DNA of 64,000 bases from Chamaecyparis obtusa (lineage: Eukaryota; Streptophyta; Pinopsida; Cupressales; Cupressaceae), in NCBI GenBank assembly GCA_027943335.1, contig BSBK01002077.1, positions 142,501-206,500 on the forward strand. The letters run 5' to 3'. This document shows positions 1-10,857 of this stretch, piece by piece. How positions within the stretch are numbered: the stretch's first letter is position 1; every line of letters starts with the position of its first letter. A program made the translations under genes and the position numbers. The notes under the pieces are model-generated. The model was not told where the DNA came from and made no database searches. It was given only the letters and a program-made list of their open reading frames with translations.

Positions 1-400
1 CCTGAAATGGCAGAAAATAATTTTCTTCAAAATTTCTGTTCGGGTTTCAAGGTTATCTTGAGCCGACTATGATGTAATGAAATGTAAAATAAAATAATTC
101 TAATTTTGGTCGGCCTTATTGGCTAAAATTTTGGAACCTTCCCAGGCGGTGGAAAATTGCCTATATAAGGAAGGCTGTATTATTGTCTTAGGCAGTTCAG
201 AATAGTTCTGGGTAGTAGATCTGGGCAATAATTCGAGGCTTTGTCCTACAGAATATTGTAAGGGAATGCCCATGTGGCTTTGCATATATTGTAATTCTGA
301 AAGTTTGTAATTCCACATTTGTGGAGATAATAAGAAGCCAATTTTCTGCTCTTGCATATTGTTGTGGTTTCTCTGTTTCTGTTATGTGTTTGTGGTATTA
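1..400 (+). repeat. Possible LTR remnant (plus orientation)
   Basis: There is no convincing coding frame. A TATA-like TATATAAG lies at 162-169, followed by about 220 bp of T-rich leader-like sequence and, at about 391-406, TGGTATTAAGGGGAGC, which loosely resembles the start of a Met-tRNA primer-binding site (TGGTATCAGAGC). Together this looks like the R/U5 end of a degraded LTR in plus orientation. No second copy is in the window, so this is inference only. Confidence 0.25.
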
Positions 401-703
401 AGGGGAGCACCCTTCATCATTTATCCTCCTATCAAAACATGGCACATGGACTAGTTAAACTAATTATTATCATGTCAAATTTAGAGTGCATCATGCTTAG
501 GTTAGTGTAATTCATAGCTTAATGTGCATGGTTCTTCATCATTTAGCATAATTTTGCATTCATTTTAGCACATATCTTCATTATATGTTTATTTCTCATT
601 TTCTAAGTTGTCACCTATGAGTTTAATTGCATATAAGAGCTAAATCTAATAGGTCCTTAGGAATATTGAGAGATAGGATTTCTTGACTCATTTATTTCAT
701 GCT
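401..703. other. Unassigned AT-rich spacer
   Basis: No ORF, repeat or RNA gene is recognised here. It ends at the ATATC target-site duplication (704-708) of the next element. Confidence 0.3.
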
Positions 704-708
704 ATATC

Positions 709-1932
709 TATTGGAATTAGGAGAGATAGGTACTAAGAGGGGAGGGGTGAATTAGTGCCTTGAAAAAAGTTACTTGTAAACCTTTCAGATCTATGACTAT
801 AAACAGTGATAACCTTTGCAAAATAGCTTGTATCTAATTGCATGTATCAATCATTCATTTCACTTAAGAAAGTAAACAACATGAAATCAAATAGCAATCA
901 CATAACACAAGTATTTTGGTAACATAGAAACCCTTGTTAGAAGGTAAAAATTGCAGTGGGGATGACACCCACAAATTCTTCACTACTACAGATAGAAAAG
1001 GTTTGCCTGTTAGGGCTACAAGTTCTGATCACTTCTGGAGATCTTACCCTATTAGGAGTAACATATTAGATCAGCTAGATCTACCTAGTTATAGTATTTT
1101 AACAACATTAATGAAGTGTGCACTCAGTTAAGATATTTGCATAAGACTGTTAAGTCTACTCTGTTAAGAGATTTTATCCAAACTCTATTACAATTGTTAG
1201 AAAGTAATAGGCAATTATCTGCTAATTGACAACTCAATTGTCTGATACAAATCTATAAGTTCTGACAAAATCACCTTGACTGTGATGAATCTCTTCTCTA
1301 AATCTACTCGGTAGCCTATTCTAATTCTGCTTAATCTGATATCCTCTACAATCTCCTCTGTTAACTGATAGACTTGAAGTTAGGAAAATGCTTCAAGTTC
1401 TCCTTGATTCACATATCTATTCTTGTATTAGTTCACACCAAAAATGATGTAAACATACATTTATATAGCGATCTACTTTTGCCTCTTTAACAAAATTAGG
1501 TTACACAACTTAATCATAACCCTAAGATCTACGGTGTAAAAAAATGACCTAGATCAGACTATTACATAAGATATACATTGCATTTAATGAATATCATAAC
1601 ATTAAATATTCCTCGATCCTGGTAAAATGTTTTCTGATCTGTTGTAACTATTTGCATAGAAGAATGTGCCATTTTAGATTACTATGTCATTTTTGTGATC
1701 CTCAATAAACACTGTATAAACTATTCGGTGTATACTACAATACTTGATGTTTATTGTCTATCAGTGTCGGTGTCTACTGGTGCTCGGTAAACTATCTGAT
1801 GCTTGATGTGTAAGCCTTACCGACTAGTCTGTCTTGCTTCTAGTTACCAATTTTCTCAATGTAAGTGACCGACTAATATCTTTGATAACCTTTGATACTA
1901 ATGACAACCTTGAATGCTCAATAGAGATAAAA
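709..1932 (-). repeat. Element A 3' LTR
   Basis: Direct repeat of 7837-9064. The terminal dinucleotides have decayed (TATTGG at the left in place of TGTTGG, and AAAA in place of AACA at the inner end). A TATA-like TTTATATA lies at about 1460-1467 (TATATAAA on the minus strand). The block at about 900-985 is also recognisable in the LTRs of the Copia element at 31526-38384. Confidence 0.9.
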
Positions 1933-1945
1933 ATCTCCCCCTTTG
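1933..1945 (-). other. Polypurine tract of element A
   Basis: On the minus strand this reads CAAAGGGGGAGAT and lies directly next to the inner end of the 3' LTR, where plus-strand DNA synthesis is primed. It is very like the tract of the Copia element at 32688-32700. Confidence 0.8.
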
Positions 1946-2175
1946 GCATTAGTATCAAAAATTGAATGTATATAGACAAAATTTTCTATATATACCTTAT
2001 ATCTCTACCATATACATATACTTATCAAAATTTCTAAAAATAGTACTCCCCCTTGGTGTATGCTCTCAGTAATATGTAGTATACGTAGCATCTATGTACT
2101 TATTTTGCATATGACATATACATTACTTTCCCCCTTTTTTATAGTAATGACAAATACAAAAATTAAGTAGTATAC

Positions 2176-5100
2176 TCACATCTTGTCAAAAATATGCTGG
2201 TGGGTTTTCTTGACTGACTCCAAGAGGTTTTCCTGTTCCTCTTTCAAGTTGGTGAGAGCAATATGCTCAAGACCGACTTGTGCATGCATGTCAAATATGT
2301 TCTCCAACACCGAAATATTGGGTGTTGCAACAAGTTTCTCTACTTTGACAATGTGTGCCTCAAAAATTTTCAGGTATGGCAAGAGTTCTGTCTTTAACTC
2401 AGTGACCTAATTTGTTATGTTCTCTTCTTGTTTCTTTAAATCTTCTATTAACCACTGAAGTTCCTAAACTCGTTGAATGTGCTTTGAAAAATAATTTGGC
2501 TTGGTTATAGCTACAGTTGTACTGACTTTGATTTCTACTTCCAATCCTTTTATCTTTTCACTGACTTCAACAATGAAGGTGTCTACAGTACAAAGCTTTA
2601 GTAAAACCTGACAAATTAACTGGGTGATAGATTTTATCTTAGTTATTACCTTAGATAATTTGACCTTTTTTATTGCCACTTCTTGGCTTATTTTCTCTGC
2701 CAGTTTATTTTGAATCCTTGAGTATGCCCTTTCTTCAATCTGTTTGTCTGCATCAGTATCTGGGGCATTGATCTTCTCTATCAATATAGCAAATTGATCT
2801 TTGATGGGAGTATCTTCATCAATATTCACCTTAGGTACTACCTATTGTAAGATATCCCTCACATCTATTAAGATTTCTTTTCATTTTGTTTCTTTCTTCA
2901 ACTTCTCTTGTGTTGCTTTTCTTTGACATAATTCCCCATATTTACTTAGTTCCTCGGGGCTCAAGGTCCTCGGGTCACACTCAGGAATAACTATCACTTC
3001 ATCTAGGGTGAGTGACCCTTTTCCTTTCTTTTTCTTCTTCTTCTCCAATACTAATGGTGATTTCTTCTTAGTAACAACAAGAGACTTGTCTCCAGTCCTT
3101 GAAGTATCCTTCCCAGTTGACACACTTTCATCCTTCTTCTTCTCCTTGATAGCTATTGTCTCAGTTGATAGTGTTGGAGCCTCGAGTGTGGTGTCAGATG
3201 GGATTACCTCAGTTTCCTTTGATTCTTTTGTTACCTTGGTCTTGGTGGAAGGTGCCTCTGTTTGTTTAGGCTCATCTGTCTCTGCAGGTTCTTCAGTGTC
3301 TGGTTCCCCTATGATGTCTTTGTGTTACTCGGGGTCTGAGCCATTGGGTTGTTCCTATGAAAGAATTTCTAATGCTTCTACAAGTATAGGAAGCTTGCTC
3401 GGTAGTGATGTAAATGCACATTTTGTGATTTTTTCTTCATCTTGAGTGTTTAGGGGTGCAATATTTACATCCTCATCATCCTTGTCATCAAGATCACCAT
3501 TTGTGATGTCCTCAATGAGTACATCATCATCGGTTTTCTTCTTCATTTGGATTTCTACTTTATCTGGTGCATCCTGTGAGATACTTATTTCCTCCTTTTT
3601 CTCAGTGATATCAATTACCTTGGTAATTGATATACCAAAATCCTTTGACTTCTCTGATATAGTATCATCAATATATATACCTTTTCCTTTTGAATTTTTG
3701 TCTCTTCTTAGACAGATTTAAGTATGTTTTTTTCTCAGCTTGTTCTTTTTCTTTAATGATTTCTCTCCATAGGTCATCTCCAGTCTCCTCTACATCTACC
3801 ATGTTCTCATCCAGTATCATCATGGCTCGATTCTTTACAGAAAATCTCAGTTGATGATTAGCCATGAGTTCATCAAGTTCTCCTAGGCTTAGATGTGGAG
3901 CAGCCTGAACTAGAGATATTTCTCTCTTTCTTTTCTTGGTTTCAAGTGCATAGCCCCATTTCTGATTGATCCTTTCATCCAACTCCTTTGGTAATGAACA
4001 TGCAAATTCTAATGGTACTCTTTTGAATTTTATCATCATTTGGATGACCGCCTCTTCCATCTTGGTCTAATCCTTATTTGACATCTTGTCAACTTTGCCT
4101 ATTTCTGGATCAGTAAGGTCTTCATTCTCAATTATATCTTCAATAACTTTGTCTATTGATTTTACCTTATTGCTAACCACCTTGAATTGATTTGTGTCAT
4201 CTTCAGTTTCAGTGTCCTTAAGGTCTTTTCTACCTCTTATTATTCTTCTCCTTTTCTTTGGTGCTTCAACTGCAACCTTGGATCCTTTCTTTGCATAAGT
4301 CTTAGTTGGTGTAGCTTCTTTTCATTTTAATACCTTTTCTTCTTCTTTCTTCTCAGGTGGTGAAGCTATAGTTGATGATCTTGTCTGAATACCTTCTTGT
4401 ACTAGTAACTGCTTCTTCATAAGAAATTCAGGTGGAGGAACCAGTGTGGGATCTTTTCCTTCATTAAACTCGATTTCCTCACTATCATATGGCTTGTTAG
4501 ATAACATTATCTGACCTTCGGTTGCTTGTTCAACTAGTGTCTCCTTAGGTGTTTCAGAGACATCTCCATATCTAGCAGTAAGATCTTTTCTCATCTTCTT
4601 TTCCTTTCTACACATTTTACCGATCTCTATGCCTATAGTGATTCTAGATTTGGCCTCTTCATATGTTTTGAACCTAGTGGCAATAGGGTCTTTTGGTAAT
4701 GCAAGTAGTGCATTAATAGTTTTCAGTGCAAAATCATGGTTCATTTCATAACCCATCGGTGCCAACCATTTTACTCTAGGTTCAACTACTTTTATCATTG
4801 AATGATCTATGTCAACTACAAAATAAATGTCCATCTCAAATTTTTCAACTAATTCCCTTGGAATTCTACTTCTTTGATGCATTTTGGTCTGAAATTCTTT
4901 GAAGTATGCATCAAATACTATATTCATATTATTTCCTAACTTATTTATCATCTCGTTAATCTGTGCAGTTATAGGTTTATCTATTGTCTAGTTCACTTTA
5001 CCGACATCAGGTACAAACATTTGTATGAAGAAAAATATACACACAAGTAGCGATCCAAACTTGCATATGTTTGACTTCTTTGACCTTATTGTCTTCATGT

Positions 5101-5812
5101 TTTCCTGTAGTTGATGTAACAGTACCTTGGCAAGATCAACCTGGTGACCTTTCTCCATAATTTTGTATGCCATGTCTACTGCACTACAGGGTATGCTATT
5201 GAGTCTGCTCGATTGAAATAGCTTATACCCGATTACATGTGTTGTGAACTTAACTATTGGGTCTCTGATTGTTGAAATCTTCAGTGCCCAACTATCCCAT
5301 TGTGATCTAGTGTTCTTTTCAACATCCGGTCATGACAAACTAAAGAAGGCTTTTGCCTTGTTGGTTTTAGGGAGCCCAGTAACCCTACTAATCATTTTCT
5401 TAGTGACCTCTATCAATTTATCTAGCTAGAATTTTCCATTGTGGTACCTACTCAATACGATTCTAATCCAATCAGTCTTAAATGATTGTAGATAGTATGT
5501 GATACATGATAACCCTAATTTCGTAATCTTCTTGTATTTTGGTTTCAATTTTCCATATGTGCCACAGAGTAGTGAATGTGCTACAATAGTTTCAAAGTCT
5601 CCTACTTCTCCAATTTTGTAATGAATATACGCTCTTACATCTTCTTTCAATAAAACCCTATCTGGTATGCTTGAAAAAGTGCCCATTAAATATGTTTATG
5701 TTGCAACCTTTGGATGTGGATTGAACTTAGGTTCATCGAAATTTGCCCTTACAATTAGATTAACTTCTTCCTCAACACTTTTTCATTTGCTAGTGGATGA
5801 TGTAGATGCCAT
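2176..5812 (-). pseudogene. Element A ORF2: long unidentified protein, decayed
   Basis: One minus-strand frame runs from an ATG at 5812 (start MASTSSTSK) to about 3668 and continues in a shifted frame to the stop at 2176, about 1,200 codons, with several internal stops and one frameshift between 3668 and 3546. The N-terminal third (to about 4990) looks globular, including YGKLKPKYKKITKLGLSC and, later, a hydrophobic segment SLLVCIFFFIQMF. The middle and C-terminal parts are rich in Lys, Glu and Asp and end in a helical, coiled-coil-like tail (PYLKIFEAHIVKVEKLV). I see no retroviral enzyme motif. The layout (globular head, charged tail, placed where pol would be) is unusual. A plant-mobile-domain-like or transposon-encoded family is possible, but I cannot name one. 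The length and single-frame continuity argue for a formerly translated gene. Confidence 0.6.
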
Positions 5813-6368
5813 AAATCAATTTAGGGTTTCGGCTAGCAACAGGTAAATAAAGTGTTTGGTAGCAAATAAACTTACTTAGAATTGCCAAAGATTGATGTCA
5901 ATTCGATCTACAGTAGCCTTGAATTCTTTTGAAAATATTTTAGCTCAAACCCTTCTCTATGAAATCTTCACTTCTTCAAAATTGCAATGTAAAAATGAAC
6001 TCTGTTTCTCATGTATTTATAGAATTTTCGATATTCCTATTCAAACTTTCATGCAATAAATTCTTGACCTAACTTTTGATATGAAACAATTGTCAGCTCG
6101 GTGACAACTAAAAACTTTATCCACTCGGTTAACATAGGATTTCTTCATCGGTTTGCACTGTTGTCCGATTAACCTTGTGTAGTGATTACTGATGGGTAAC
6201 CAACTCTTGGTCTCTCTTTTACCATCTATATAACATTGTTAGCTCATAACACATAAACCATAATGCATCTTTATTCATGCAGATTTGGTATTTATATATC
6301 ATATATAAGAAAATGTATGTAAAATGTGATCATTTTGAAATTTCAGTTCCATACATACCTATATCACC
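5813..6368. other. Element A spacer between Gag-like ORF and ORF2
   Basis: About 560 bp of AT-rich sequence separates the last zinc knuckle frame from the ORF2 start on the minus strand. No ORF or obvious signal is visible. A splice acceptor or leader for ORF2 could be here, but I cannot identify one. Confidence 0.35.
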
Positions 6369-7772
6369 TTAAATGGAGGTACCGATGTCACCCAATCTAG
6401 TGGGTGAGGTTTCACCAACAACATTACTTGACTCATCATTCTCATTAGATGCCTTCTTCCACATAGTGTTCCTTAACTTCATGATATCTGCAATAGTATA
6501 TCCACTCTCAAATACATGGTTTTCATCTGGTGTTTGGTCTCTATAGTTCTTGCTTAAATGACCGACTCTATGAAAGTGCATACATGCCATTCCAGTGCTT
6601 GTCTAGCTTCTTGATTGTCCAATCTGACTCTTTCTGTAACAATTTTCTACAATGTATCCATATCTACCACAAGCAGTATAGTTAGCCCTAGTGTTATAAT
6701 CCCAAACATAAGAATTACCTTGTCTCTTTGGTTGATAGGGCTTTCGCTATGTTTTCTTCTTAGGAGTCCATACTTGCCTCATCTTAGCCTTACACTCTCA
6801 TGAAGTGTGTCCATGTTTATTACAAGTATAGCATATTTTATCCACAGTAGTATTGTTAGCAATATCATTCTGTTTAGCTCTACACTCATAAGCTGGATGT
6901 CCAAACTTACCAGAGTAATAACAATATCCATTAAACCTAGGAGTGACAGGAGATTTACCTTGTGCTTTACTTCTACACACATTAGATGTATGTCCTGGTT
7001 TTCCATAGTGATAACATGTCAATGCTTTGGGTTTATGATTTTGATTTTTGTTGACTTGTTCAGCTTGTTGTGATGATTCTCCTTCGTCGGTGTAGCCTAT
7101 ACCAAATCTACTCCCAAATCTTTTTTGATTAGTCAGAAAGTTATCAATCTTCTTAGAACTATCCTCGGCCAATTTCATCATCTCATTGTGTTGCTGTTGA
7201 TTTTTCACTTCATTCCTTAGCTTCTCATTCTCCTCTTTGAGTCTTGCAACATCTTCTAGTCTTCTTGACAATTCTCCATTCACTCGGTTTACTTCTTGAT
7301 TCATAGTCATCATTTGATTAGATACTTGAAAGTGATGATCAGTGAGTCTCTGTATTTCATTCTCTTTAGCTTGAAGTTATTCAGTCATCTATCTTCAGCC
7401 ATCAATAGCCAGATTCCTTTCTTTCTCGGCTTGTCTAGCATTGTTCATTGTTTCTACCATTCTCACCATCTAAGATTCTTGACCGATTTGTAGTGCTTTC
7501 ACTTGATCAGTTAAATGTTGATTCTTTTTAGTTAAATCAGTGATTATGCTTTCAGATCCATCAGAGATGCTTCCAAAACTAGATCCAATATGCTCAAACA
7601 TTTCATCAATAGATTCTTCATGGCAACTGATCTAATTTTTTAGAATAGCTAGGTTCTTCCTTTCAACCAGTAATTTCTTTAGTCCTTCCTTAGCTTGCTT
7701 ATACTATTCAACAAACATCTACATCTGTATCTTCTGATTCTCAATAGTCTTATCAAGTTTATATCTCTCCAT
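6369..7772 (-). pseudogene. Element A Gag-like protein with coiled coil and five zinc knuckles
   Basis: A single minus-strand frame of about 467 codons opens with MERYKLDKTIENQ at 7772, about 50 bp downstream of the PBS, and closes at 6369. It has several in-frame stops. The N-terminal half is a Glu/Lys/Gln-rich coiled coil (for example RRLEDVARLKEENEKLRNEV at about 7260). The C-terminal half has five knuckle-like motifs in a row: CYHYGKPGHTSNVC, CYYSGKFGHPAYEC, CYTCNKHGHTS followed by a stop and EC, CTACGRYGYIVENC (His changed to Tyr), and CMHFHRVGHLSKNY (last Cys changed to Tyr). Zinc knuckles bind nucleic acid, typically for RNA packaging in retroelement Gag proteins. I do not see a standard plant Gag capsid domain, so the coiled coil may replace its assembly role. 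Five knuckles is more than the one or two usual in Gag. Confidence 0.7.
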
Positions 7773-7822
7773 GACTTAGATCTTTACCCTTCAATGGTTA
7801 AACTATTCAATAAGAGAACTGT

Positions 7823-7834
7823 GCTCTGATACCA
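7823..7834 (-). other. Primer-binding site of element A (initiator-Met tRNA type)
   Basis: On the minus strand it reads TGGTATCAGAGC, the sequence complementary to the 3' end of initiator-Met tRNA, two bases from the end of the 5' LTR. This fixes the orientation of the element. Confidence 0.9.
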
Positions 7835-7836
7835 AT

Positions 7837-9064
7837 TGTTGGAATTAGGAGAGATAGGTACTGAGAGGAGAGGGGTGAATCAATGCCTTAAATAATGTTA
7901 CTTATAAACCTTTCAGATCTATGACTATAAATAGTGATAACCTTTGCAAAATAGCTTGTATCTAATTGCATGTATCAATCATTCATTTAACTTAAGAAAG
8001 TAAACAACATGAAATCAAATAGCAATCACATAACACAAGTATTTTGGTAACACAAAAACCCTTGTTAGAAGGTAAAAATTGCAGTGGGGATGACACCCAC
8101 AAATTCTTCACTACTGCAAATAGAAAAGGTTTTCCTGTTAGGGCTACAATTTTTTATCACTTCTGGTGATCTTACCCTATTAGGAGTAACATATTAGATC
8201 AGCTAGATCTACCTATTTATAGGATTTTAACAACACTAATGAAGTGTGCACTTGGTTAAGAGATTTACATAAGACTATTAAGTCTACTCTGTTAAGATAT
8301 TTTATCCAAAACTCTATTACAATTGTTAGAAAGCAATAGGCAATTATTTGCTAATTAAAAAATCAATTGTCTGATACAGATCTATAAGTTCTAACAAAAT
8401 ATCACCTTGACTATGATGAATCTCTACTCTGAATTTGTTCGGTAGCCTGTTCTAATTCTGTTTAATATGATATCCTCTGCAATTTTCTATGTTAACTAAT
8501 AGACTTGAAGTTAGGTAAATGCTTCAAGTTCTCCTTGATTCATATATCTGTTCTCGTATGAGTTCACACCAAAAATAATGTAAACATACATTTATATAGC
8601 TATCTACTTTTGCCGCTTTAACAAAATTAGGTTACACAACTTAATCATAACCCTAAGATCTTCGGTGTACAAACATGACCTAGATTAGACTATTACATAA
8701 GATATACATTGCATTTAATGAATATCATAACATTAAATATTCCTCGATCTTGGTAAAACATTTTCTAATTTTTTGTAACTATTTGCATAAAAGAATGTGC
8801 CATTTCAGATTACTATGTCATTTTTTGTGATCCTTGGTAAACATTGTATAAACTTCTCGGTGTATGCTACGATGCTCAGTGTTTACTATCTGTCAGTGTC
8901 GGTGTCTGTTGGTGCTCGGTAAACTGTCTGATGCTCGATGTGTAAGCTTTACTGACTAGTTTGTCTTGCTTCTAGCTACCTATTTGCTCAATGTAAGTGA
9001 CTGACTAATATCTTTGATAACCTTTGATACTAATGACAACCTTGAATGCTCAATAGAGATAACA
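7837..9064 (-). repeat. Element A 5' LTR
   Basis: This LTR keeps its canonical ends (TGTT...AACA in both readings) and is followed by TSD ATATC (9065-9069). On the minus strand it would carry the promoter: TATATAAA lies at 8591-8598. Confidence 0.9.
8591..8598 (-). promoter_or_regulatory. TATA box candidate in element A 5' LTR
   Basis: TATATAAA on the minus strand, roughly 470 bp from the outer end of the LTR. The same box is present in the 3' LTR at about 1460-1467. It is the only good TATA match noticed in the right orientation. Confidence 0.5.
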
Positions 9065-9209
9065 ATATCAACTTTTCTATCACGTATTGATTTAAATGCT
9101 TAGACTAATATCTTGTTGAGGTTTTTAGTTCACAAAATTGTACACACTAGGGTAAGTGCACCAAGATGGTGTGCAAAAAAGTGGCCACATAAAAAAAATC
9201 AATTTTTTT

Positions 9210-9524
9210 CATAACTCGCTTGGGTTATTTGAAATTCAAAATTTGCAGGCTTGGGAAAAAAGACCCTTTCCCAAGCCTCACTTAAATATTAAAATATTTG
9301 GGATCTCCAGAACCCATACAGGTTATGAAGAACCAAAATTTCCTCATAACCCGTATGATTTATGAGGAACATATTTCATTTCCTCTTCTTTTCCATAACC
9401 CGTACAGGTTTTGTAAAAATAGGAAGCTAGGGAGAGAGGGAGGGAGGCGAGATGGAGATAGGAAGAGGGAAGGAGGTGGGAAAAGAGGGAGGGAAGAATG
9501 GAGAGAAGGGGATACGAAAAGAGG

Positions 9525-9576
<52 letters not shown>

Positions 9577-9875
9577 ACATTTATATAGACACATGCATAT
9601 ATATATAAATATATGTATATAAATATATGTATATAAAACTATAGGTATGCATATATAGAAACATAGACATATATTATATACATAAATTTAGTGTATTCTT
9701 AAGTTAGGACCATGTTTTTTGATGTATTCATAACCCGTACATGTTCTATAAAACATAAATTACATTTTTTTACATCTCCAAAACACATACAAGTTTTGAA
9801 AAATTTGAAATGTACTTTTTTCTTTTCAAAACCCAATCAGATTATGATGGACACAAAAACCCATACATTTTTTAG
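9210..9875. repeat. Eight degenerate copies of an imperfect palindrome (CATAACCCGTACAGGTTTT)
   Basis: Copies start near 9210, 9309, 9345, 9394, 9729, 9778, 9827 and 9856. The core AACCCGTACAGGTT is nearly self-complementary. Spacing is irregular (30 to 100 bp) and one gap is filled by the purine tract. Function is unknown. Confidence 0.55.
9421..9574 (+). repeat. Purine-only tract ending in (GA)n microsatellite
   Basis: About 150 bp in which nearly every base on the plus strand is A or G; the last 49 bp (about 9526-9574) are a perfect GA dinucleotide repeat of about 24 units. Confidence 0.95.
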
Positions 9876-10593
9876 GATTGGAAAAAGGGTTAGTAAATGA
9901 CCCTAAGGCTTGAAAGCCCATTTCCCCTCCATTTTAGTCCCTTTACACATTTTTTCATCTTCCAACATGAATTCTCAACTTCATCTTCATCAAGTTTACA
10001 AGTGATCAAGTGGGTATCTCTAAAATTACCACCATAATCTTACACATCTTTCTAACCATATAATTTTATTTTTTTTTGGGTCCAATATTAACATGGTGAA
10101 ATTTAATTTTCTTTACCAGTGTCTTGATAAGCCTCACAAACATATATCTACCATTTTTTAAATAAATTTTGATCTACTCAACCTATTGCAAAATAAATTA
10201 CATAATACCATTCTACACTTGAATCTATATACTTTTAAAAAAAGAAGATTGCATTTTTTATTATTTTGATGCAAGTTATGCCCAACACATGAATAGGTAC
10301 CAAATTTTTAGGATGTAGTGATAGGGAGTTTGGGAGAGCTAATCACTAGCCCTTGCCTAGGTCTACCTAGTGACCCTTAGGTGTTCTCAACTAGCACCGA
10401 TTGACCTTTAGGACCCCTCTATAGGTTCAATCCCCTAGTCTGCTAATCCAACCCAACTACCAAGTGACATCTACCAAGACAAACAAGATTCCTGGTGCTT
10501 GCACTGGTACATTTGACCTCATTTTTCTACCAAAATTTTTGACCATCAATTATAAAGGTTTTGGTTGGTCGGATTATAGAAGGAAAACTTTCT

Positions 10594-10690
10594 TTTTTTT
10601 TAATCCATGCCCATGTTGGTTGAAAGTTCAACCAAATACCATGTAGGTCAAAATTTTGACCAACATGGGCATAACTTTAAAAAGAAAAAA
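10594..10690. repeat. Nested inverted repeat
   Basis: ATGCCCATGTTGGT (10607-10620) is perfectly inverted at 10659-10672, and the arms extend imperfectly outward through T-rich and A-rich runs. Inside lies a second perfect 16-bp palindrome, GGTCAAAATTTTGACC (10646-10661). It could be a MITE-like remnant, but no TSD was identified. Confidence 0.6.
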
Positions 10691-10733
10691 GATTTCATAT
10701 CTCATTTCATTATTTGGTTTTAACTTGGAGCGA

Positions 10734-10857
10734 ACGAAGGAGGAGCTCCTATGAGGGTTTTAATTATTATTTGGTGAGAGTTTTAGGAGGACCGCCTACG
10801 AGCTAGAGTTTGCACTATTATTTGGTGTAAAAGGAGGACCGCCTGCAGGTTTCTACT
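10734..10857 (+). repeat. Minisatellite, left part
   Basis: Two clear units and one degenerate unit of a repeat of about 43 bp whose core is TTGGTGTAAAAGGAGGACC followed by GCCTG. It is interrupted at 10857 by the Tat element and resumes at 26264. Confidence 0.8.

Larger units (their letters stand above)
709..9064 (-). mobile_element. Element A: complete non-autonomous LTR retrotransposon with Gag-like ORF and unidentified ORF2
   Basis: Seen directly: two direct repeats (709-1932 and 7837-9064) of about 1.22 kb, roughly 94% identical by eye, bound an internal region of 5.9 kb. A perfect 5-bp duplication ATATC flanks the element (704-708 and 9065-9069). The right LTR runs TGTTATCTC...CCAACA in minus orientation. 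A Met-type PBS and a polypurine tract lie in the expected places for minus-strand transcription. The interior holds a Gag-like frame with five CCHC-type zinc knuckles (7772 to 6369) and a second long frame (5812 to 2176). No DSG protease, YVDD reverse transcriptase, RNase H or integrase motif was found on either strand, so movement would need enzymes from another element. It resembles the TR-GAG class of non-autonomous elements but carries an additional large ORF. Both ORFs contain stops, so this copy is inactive. Confidence 0.9.
9070..10733. other. Gene-free spacer between element A and the minisatellite
   Basis: No coding region is supported. The stretch contains a dispersed palindromic motif (9210-9875), a purine tract ending in a GA microsatellite (9421-9574), an AT-rich TATA-repeat stretch (about 9590-9690) and a nested inverted repeat (10594-10690), all listed separately. 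ORF-like stretches over the purine tract are low-complexity artefacts. Confidence 0.6.

Noticed and set aside
3008..3721. Plus-strand Ser/Phe/Val-rich ORFs in element A
   Set aside because: They are the antisense shadow of the Lys/Glu/Asp-rich ORF2 on the minus strand.
9298..9588. ORFs on both strands over the purine/GA tract (long Arg-Glu or Ser-Leu runs)
   Set aside because: They are a direct product of the dinucleotide repeat, with no start context and no domain.
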